Shown here in pieces: positions 59,121 through 64,000 of a stretch of 64,000 nt of DNA. The notes under the pieces were generated by a model. That model saw only the letters and a program-made list of their open reading frames with translations, was not told the origin of the DNA and did not search any database. Source of the DNA: Desulforapulum autotrophicum HRM2 (GTDB lineage Bacteria; Desulfobacterota; Desulfobacteria; Desulfobacterales; Desulfobacteraceae); the NCBI RefSeq assembly GCF_000020365.1, contig NC_012108.1, positions 4,162,001 through 4,226,000 of the forward strand. The letters are read 5' to 3'. A program made the position numbers and the translations under genes. The stretch's first letter is position 1. Each line of letters opens with the position of its first letter.

Positions 59121-62100
59121 ATCATGGCCTGGATTTCCCGCCACATGGTGTTGAGCCTTTTCGGAGAAATCTTCACCAGGGTCCCGAGCTCCTGGGCAAA
59201 CACGGAAACCTTGTACTCCTCAATCATCCAGTAAAACGCCTCCACAGCTTCGACCTTTTCCCTGGATGACTCTTTGGAAAGGGTTGCAACCAGGTTATTG
59301 AGTTTCAGGGTGTGTTCGGCAACCAGACCGGCCTTGACACTATCCTTGACCGGTTCCACCGCTCCCCGTTCGGCCCGGATTCTGATGGCTGCCACGTAAC
59401 GCTCAAGTTTCTTTATTCTCGTAAAATCATAAAGACTGGGAAACAGTTCCGGCAAAAGCGCTGCAAGATCCTTTTCAAGGGTCTGGGCCATGGCAAGAAC
59501 CGTGGGCCGGTTCCCGGACTTCAAGAACAGATTTTTGAGCAGGGTCAGGGTCCTGTCGTGCTCATCAAAGAGGGTGACCATGGTTTTCATCAATTCCTCG
59601 CCATGGCGGTAAACAAGGGGAAGGTGTTTGTCTGCCAGTTCAAGAAAGGCCTTTGGGGTCCTGACATCCCTGGAAAAAAGCTCACGAAAGACGCAGGAGA
59701 CAAGGGCGTTCTGGAACCGTTCCCATCCGCCGAACTTTGAAGTCCGGGGTCTGAGCAGGGTCCATTTTTTCACATCCTTTTTCAAGGCCTTGAAATCGGC
59801 CTCAAAACAGATGGTCGACAACTTTTCAACACCTGCAACATGGGATCTGCGGGCTTCGGCATGGGATTTAAACAACCGCAGTCCCACCCCCTGTTCTTCA
59901 GATTGCAATCCGTAATAGACGTTGTAGGACAACTCCTGCCCCTGACCCAGGAGAACAGGGGAACTGATGTCTCCAAAATCCCAGGAGGTCACCCCGGTTC
60001 GTTCCAGGCGTCGTTTGGCATCTTCAAACAGCAGATCATTGGAGCCATGGCCCTTTGCATACTTGTCGAGCAGATCATTTTCCCTGGAGGCAGCCACTTC
60101 TTTACCCTTGGCGTCGGTGATGGAGATGCGAATCTTCAGATGCTCTTCAAGGGTGGCATCCGACCAGGCAGACGGAGGGATATCCACCTTAAACCGCTGT
60201 TTGATAAAATGACTGAGTTCCACAAAAAGGGGTCGGTCAGACTCGGGCAGGGAATCGGCAATCATGGCAGCCGTGTCTGCCACAGGTACCAGTCTGACAC
60301 GAAACCTTTTGGGAAGAGCCTTGATCAGGGCGGCTATTTTTTCCGTTAAAAGCCCGGGAACCAGCCGGTCAATGGTGGAGACACTGACCGAGGCTGCCGA
60401 TGTTGCAGGCACCTTTACCGTTACCCCGTCTGTTTCAGCACCCGGCTGAAACCCGTACTCAAGGCGAAAGCTTCCCCCTCCCATCTCAAGTGAGTCTGGA
60501 AATTTCAACAGTTCGTCCCTGTCCGGTGATCGCTGCTGGAGGTCCTCAAGGGTCATGCGCAGAAACAGATCCGATCCTTGCTCCTTGAGAAACCGGGTAA
60601 AGGTGGCAAGGTTGGAAAAATCCTGGTCCAGGCGCTGCTGGTAGAACAAAAACATGTCGTCTTCGGTGACAACAATGTCCCTCCGCCGGGTCTTCTCCTC
60701 CACCTGGCGAAGCTCGTCGATCAAAGCTTGGTTGTGAACCATAAACCCAAGGGGCCTTGCCACCTCCTGTTCCACAAGGGCCTGACGGATAAAAATTTCT
60801 CCGGCCTCCCTGGGATTAATTTTCCCATAGGCGACGGTACGTTCCGGCACAATCACAAGGCCAAACAGGGAAATCTGCTCCGTGGCCACCACTTCCCCCC
60901 TCTGTTTTTCCCACCGGGGCGTTGACCAGGTCCGGGTCAAAAGCTCCTGGCCGGTCTCCTCAAGCCATTGGGGATCAATGATCGCAACACCCCTTGCAAA
61001 GAGTTTTGTGGTCTCGACAAACTCGGCGGCAACGATCCAGCTGCCCCCGCTGTTGTACAGGCCGGAACCTGGAAAAATCGTCGCGGCACGCCCCTTTGTG
61101 GCCGTGTAATTGTTTTTCTCTTTTTTCTGGGCAATGTTTGCGAGATAACCCGCAAGAATACTCTTGTGAAGGGCTGTATAAAAAGGACCACCAATTTCAA
61201 ATGCCTTTGCCTTGAGACCCTTTGTTCCAACCTTGGTAACCGTGCTATCGGTATTGCTCCGGGTGATGCCGTGTTCTTTGAGCACCGACCGAATCTGGTG
61301 CTGAATATCGCCCCACTCCCTGAACCGCCTGAACGAAAGGAAGTTATCCTTGCAGAAACGTCTTACCTGGTTGCGGGTCTTGAGGGAGTGCTCAGCCGCC
61401 ACATAGGCCTTCCAGATGTTTAAAAGCGTCACAAAGTCAGATGAGGGGTCCTTAAAGGCTGCGTGCATCTGATCGGCATGCTGGACCTTATCCTTGGGCC
61501 GTTGTCGGGGATCGGCAATGGAAAGGGCCGAAACGATAACAACGGCCTCGTCAAGGCAGCCATTGTGGTCTGCCTCGAGAAGTATCCGTGACAGCTTTGG
61601 ATCCACGGGAATTTTCGCCATGACCCGCCCCCTGGTCGTAAGGGCATACCCCCCCCGCTGATTGTTTTTACCCCTTCGCTGCTGGATGGCGCCAAGCTCG
61701 ACAAGGGTGTCAAACCCGTCCTTGATGCTCTTGGGTGCAGGTGGATCAATAAAGGGAAAGGCCGCCACATTCCCAAGTTTAAGCGAAATCATCCGCAAAA
61801 TAACCTCGGCAAGGTTGCTCCTCAGAATCTCGGGCGAGGTAAAGAGGGGCCGGGACTCAAACGCATCCTCACTAAACAGACGGATGCAGATGCCGTTAGC
61901 CACCCTGCCGCACCGGCCCATTCTCTGGTTGGCGCTGCTCCTGGAGATGGGAGAAACCGGAAGGGCCGTGGTTCGGGTCCGTGGCGAATAGTGAAGTATT
62001 CTGGCAAGACCTGAATCCACCACGTATTTAATGCCGGGAATGGTCAGCGAGGTTTCAGCCACGTTGGTTGAAACAATGATCTTTCTTCCCACCCCCCGGG

Positions 62101-63118
62101 AAAACACCCTGGCCTGGTCCCTGGCGGAAAGCCTTGCAAAAAGGGGCAGCACAAGGGTGCCTGGATATTTCCGGCCCTGGATCAATTCGATGGTTTCCTC
62201 AATGTCCCGCTCCGTGGGCATGAACACAAGGATATCACCTGTTCTGGACTGGCGTTGAATTTCGTCCACGGCCCCGGCAGCGGCCTCCACATACCCCTGG
62301 TCATCCAGGTCGTCGTTATCAGGGTCGTCAATGGGTGCGTACCTCAACTCAACAGGAAACATTCGGCCCGACACCTCGATCACCGGCGCATTGTCAAAGG
62401 CCTTGGAAAATTTTTCCGTATCAATGGTGGCAGAGGTAACAACCAAGGTAAGATCCGGCCTTTTTCTGACCAGATTTCGCAGAATCCCCAGGGTAAAATC
62501 AATGTTCAGGCTCCGCTCATGGGCCTCGTCCACGATGATGGTGTCATATTCGTTTAAAAATGGATCATGCTGGGTCTCGGCTAGCAAAATGCCGTCGGTC
62601 ATGATCTTGATGATGGAATCCTTTGACGATCTGTCGTCAAACCGGATCTTGTGCCCCACAACACCACCCGGCAACTGTCCGAGTTCTTCTGCGATTCTTG
62701 CCGCAACCGTGATGGCCGCAATGCGCCTTGGCTGGGTGCAGCCGATCTTGCCGGCAGCCCCCCTGCCTGCGGCCATGCAGAACTTGGGAATCTGGGTGGT
62801 TTTTCCTGACCCTGTTTCGCCTGAGATGATCACCACCCGATGGAACTTCAGGGCGTGGATGATTTCATCTTTTTTCCCCGTGATGGGCAGTTCTGGGAGG
62901 TAGGCAATATCCGGCATGGACGCCTGTCTTTGTTCCCTCTCCTGCCTGGATTTATCGACCCGCCCTTCAAGGGCAGCTATCCGGGATTGAAGGCCGGCAC
63001 GGTCCGGGGTGTTCTGTTTGATCAGCCGTTTCAGCCGTTGAACATCCTGGACCAGACAGTACCGATCGGCACACATGGTCTCCGGCAACAGCCGTTCAAT
63101 TTTTTTGACTCTTTTCAT
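59117..63118 (-). CDS. hrpA: HrpA-type ATP-dependent RNA helicase
   Basis: This 1333-residue DEAH helicase is close to full length for HrpA (about 1300). Walker A ISGETGSGKTTQIPKFC is near residue 98, the DEAH box is IIVDEAHERSLNIDFT, and the motifs VVTSATIDTEKFSKAFDNAP and RRIAAITVAARIAEELGQLP follow. The C-terminus has the OB and DUF3418-type region (REIQAMI at the end). It acts on RNA or ribosomes in other bacteria. The ATG at 63118 lies only a few bases past the promoter, so the message may be nearly leaderless; an ATG at 63076 has GGAGACC before it and would lose 14 residues. Conserved sequence extends before that ATG. Confidence 0.9.
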   Translation of the reverse strand: MKRVKKIERLLPETMCADRYCLVQDVQRLKRLIKQNTPDRAGLQSRIAALEGRVDKSRQEREQRQASMPDIAYLPELPITGKKDEIIHALKFHRVVIISGETGSGKTTQIPKFCMAAGRGAAGKIGCTQPRRIAAITVAARIAEELGQLPGGVVGHKIRFDDRSSKDSIIKIMTDGILLAETQHDPFLNEYDTIIVDEAHERSLNIDFTLGILRNLVRKRPDLTLVVTSATIDTEKFSKAFDNAPVIEVSGRMFPVELRYAPIDDPDNDDLDDQGYVEAAAGAVDEIQRQSRTGDILVFMPTERDIEETIELIQGRKYPGTLVLPLFARLSARDQARVFSRGVGRKIIVSTNVAETSLTIPGIKYVVDSGLARILHYSPRTRTTALPVSPISRSSANQRMGRCGRVANGICIRLFSEDAFESRPLFTSPEILRSNLAEVILRMISLKLGNVAAFPFIDPPAPKSIKDGFDTLVELGAIQQRRGKNNQRGGYALTTRGRVMAKIPVDPKLSRILLEADHNGCLDEAVVIVSALSIADPRQRPKDKVQHADQMHAAFKDPSSDFVTLLNIWKAYVAAEHSLKTRNQVRRFCKDNFLSFRRFREWGDIQHQIRSVLKEHGITRSNTDSTVTKVGTKGLKAKAFEIGGPFYTALHKSILAGYLANIAQKKEKNNYTATKGRAATIFPGSGLYNSGGSWIVAAEFVETTKLFARGVAIIDPQWLEETGQELLTRTWSTPRWEKQRGEVVATEQISLFGLVIVPERTVAYGKINPREAGEIFIRQALVEQEVARPLGFMVHNQALIDELRQVEEKTRRRDIVVTEDDMFLFYQQRLDQDFSNLATFTRFLKEQGSDLFLRMTLEDLQQRSPDRDELLKFPDSLEMGGGSFRLEYGFQPGAETDGVTVKVPATSAASVSVSTIDRLVPGLLTEKIAALIKALPKRFRVRLVPVADTAAMIADSLPESDRPLFVELSHFIKQRFKVDIPPSAWSDATLEEHLKIRISITDAKGKEVAASRENDLLDKYAKGHGSNDLLFEDAKRRLERTGVTSWDFGDISSPVLLGQGQELSYNVYYGLQSEEQGVGLRLFKSHAEARRSHVAGVEKLSTICFEADFKALKKDVKKWTLLRPRTSKFGGWERFQNALVSCVFRELFSRDVRTPKAFLELADKHLPLVYRHGEELMKTMVTLFDEHDRTLTLLKNLFLKSGNRPTVLAMAQTLEKDLAALLPELFPSLYDFTRIKKLERYVAAIRIRAERGAVEPVKDSVKAGLVAEHTLKLNNLVATLSKESSREKVEAVEAFYWMIEEYKVSVFAQELGTLVKISPKRLNTMWREIQAMI

Positions 63119-63127
63119 AGTGGAAGA

Positions 63128-63155
63128 ATATTAGTACACGGATGCAAAATGTCAA
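63128..63155 (-). promoter_or_regulatory. Sigma-70 promoter of hrpA
   Basis: The minus strand has TTGACA (63150-63155), a 16-nt spacer and TAATAT (63128-63133). The start of transcription would be about 63121, 3 nt before the first ATG of hrpA. Confidence 0.6.
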
Positions 63156-63333
63156 TTCCATGGGCTTGAACGATAAAAAGGTTGACAGTATCAAAAGAAT
63201 AGGAGAAAAAACAATGATATTATTAATGACCGGGTCAGGATTTATTTATTAAGGAATTTAGCTGACCGGGCGATATCAGATGCATAACGTGTTAATACGC
63301 TTAAGTTTTAACATAAAGGGAGGACATTAGAGC

Positions 63334-64000
63334 ATGGGTGATGCAGTGATTAAAATTGGAGGAAAAAGGAAAAGCGTTTTCAAGGATAAGGTGATGAAGC
63401 TTCTGCCCGACGGCGGAAATCTCAATGCCTGCCTGACCTGTGGCGCATGTGCCTCGGGTTGTCCTGCAACGGGACTCAGAGGAATGGACCCCCGAAAGTT
63501 CCTGAGAATGGCGGCCCTTGGAATGGACGAGGAGATCTTGAGTTCCGAATGGATCTGGATGTGCACCCAGTGCCAGAGATGTATCTATGTCTGCCCGATG
63601 CAGATTAACATCCCCCAGCTGGTATACAACGCCAGGGCGTCAATCCCGAGAGAGAAAAGGCCCAAGGGGATCCTGGGATCCTGCGATGCAGCCTTGTCCA
63701 ATGAGTCCGGCAGTGCCATGGGAACCCCTGTGGATGATTTCGAATTTGTTGTGGGCGATGTACTTGAAGAGTACCAGGAGGCCCAACCTGAATTTGCCGA
63801 TATGGAAGCTCCCATCGACAAGCCGGGTGCCGAGTTTGTTTTGAATCAGAACTCAAGGGAGCCTGTGACAGAGCCCGATGAGATGGTTCCCCTGTGGAAA
63901 ATCCTTCACCTGGTTGGTGCCAACTGGACCTATACCAGCAAGGGGTGGGGAGGAGAGAACTACTGTATGTTCCTCTCGGACGACGATGCCTGGAAGCACC
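63334..64000 (+). CDS. TmcB/HmcF/DsrK-like iron-sulfur protein, 3' end beyond window
   Basis: The visible 222 residues hold two [4Fe-4S] motifs, CLTCGACASGCP and CTQCQRCIYVCP. The spacer between them (MDPRKFLRMAALGMDEEILS) resembles the iron-sulfur subunits of transmembrane redox complexes of sulfate reducers (TmcB, HmcF, DsrK). The CCG-type second half would lie beyond the edge. It probably carries electrons between a periplasmic cytochrome side and the cytoplasm, which is inference. The ATG at 63334 has AAAGGGAGG about 10 nt upstream. The 215-bp gap before it holds the direct repeat TGACCGGG (63227 and 63263). Confidence 0.8.
   Translation, partial: MGDAVIKIGGKRKSVFKDKVMKLLPDGGNLNACLTCGACASGCPATGLRGMDPRKFLRMAALGMDEEILSSEWIWMCTQCQRCIYVCPMQINIPQLVYNARASIPREKRPKGILGSCDAALSNESGSAMGTPVDDFEFVVGDVLEEYQEAQPEFADMEAPIDKPGAEFVLNQNSREPVTEPDEMVPLWKILHLVGANWTYTSKGWGGENYCMFLSDDDAWKH

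Noticed and set aside
63182-63210. Sigma-70 promoter for the TmcB-like gene at TTGACA (63182)
   Set aside because: A good -35 exists, but no TATAAT-like -10 lies 16-18 bp downstream.

Overview
The window looks like a sulfate-reducing deltaproteobacterium (Desulfobacterota, most like Desulfobacteraceae such as Desulfobacterium). The clues are a complete FlhF/FlhG-type polar flagellar cluster with sigma-54 promoters, a four-subunit 2-oxoacid:ferredoxin oxidoreductase, a TmcB/HmcF/DsrK-like iron-sulfur protein and a DUF6178-like protein. This assignment is inference from gene content; no search was run.

Positions 1-34123 hold a flagellar and chemotaxis island, all on the minus strand. In transcription order (high to low coordinates) it contains an HD-GYP response regulator, PilZ protein, CheX, CheY, a receiver-less sigma-54 activator, a large AMIN/TPR envelope protein, a sigma-54 response regulator (FlbD/FleR type), flgB-flgC-fliE-fliF-fliG-fliH-fliI-fliJ-motE-like, fliK-flgD-flgE, fliL-fliM-fliN-fliO-fliP-fliQ-fliR-flhB-flhA-flhF-flhG-fliA, and a FliL-like protein with six copies of the FliM/FliN N-terminal motif. 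GG-N10-GC sigma-54 promoters are visible before the TPR gene, flgB, fliK and fliL. This fits a cascade in which the two activators switch on hook-basal-body operons and FliA is made at the end of the last operon. A FliA-like promoter precedes the HD-GYP gene.

Positions 34500-51221 are housekeeping: Lrp/AsnC regulator plus a LysA-like decarboxylase, NAD synthetase, enoyl-CoA hydratase family, metallo-beta-lactamase fold protein, DUF6178-like, AmpG-like permease, B12/radical SAM-TPR protein, nitroreductase, RdgB, an LpoB-like lipoprotein and its partner, an OmpA lipoprotein, a PanP-like aspartate decarboxylase and a thioesterase. Positions 52089-63118 hold korDABC, a glycosyltransferase, two response regulators (one a pseudo-receiver fused to FapA/DUF342) and HrpA. 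A TmcB-like gene runs off the right edge.

The most unusual content is non-coding. At 51300-52030 three palindromic cassettes lie in tandem, joined by two identical 29-nt junctions. Cassettes 1 and 3 fold into the same three-helix shape with five compensatory base-pair changes, which is good evidence for selection on structure. Cassette 2 belongs to a second hairpin family, whose other full copy (38017-38259) has perfect 15-bp terminal inverted repeats and an apical loop of the same length. Related short palindromes recur at 30057, 34404, 38265 and 38350, and a different 161-bp palindromic element sits between flgC and fliE. Several of these elements begin exactly at a gene's stop codon.
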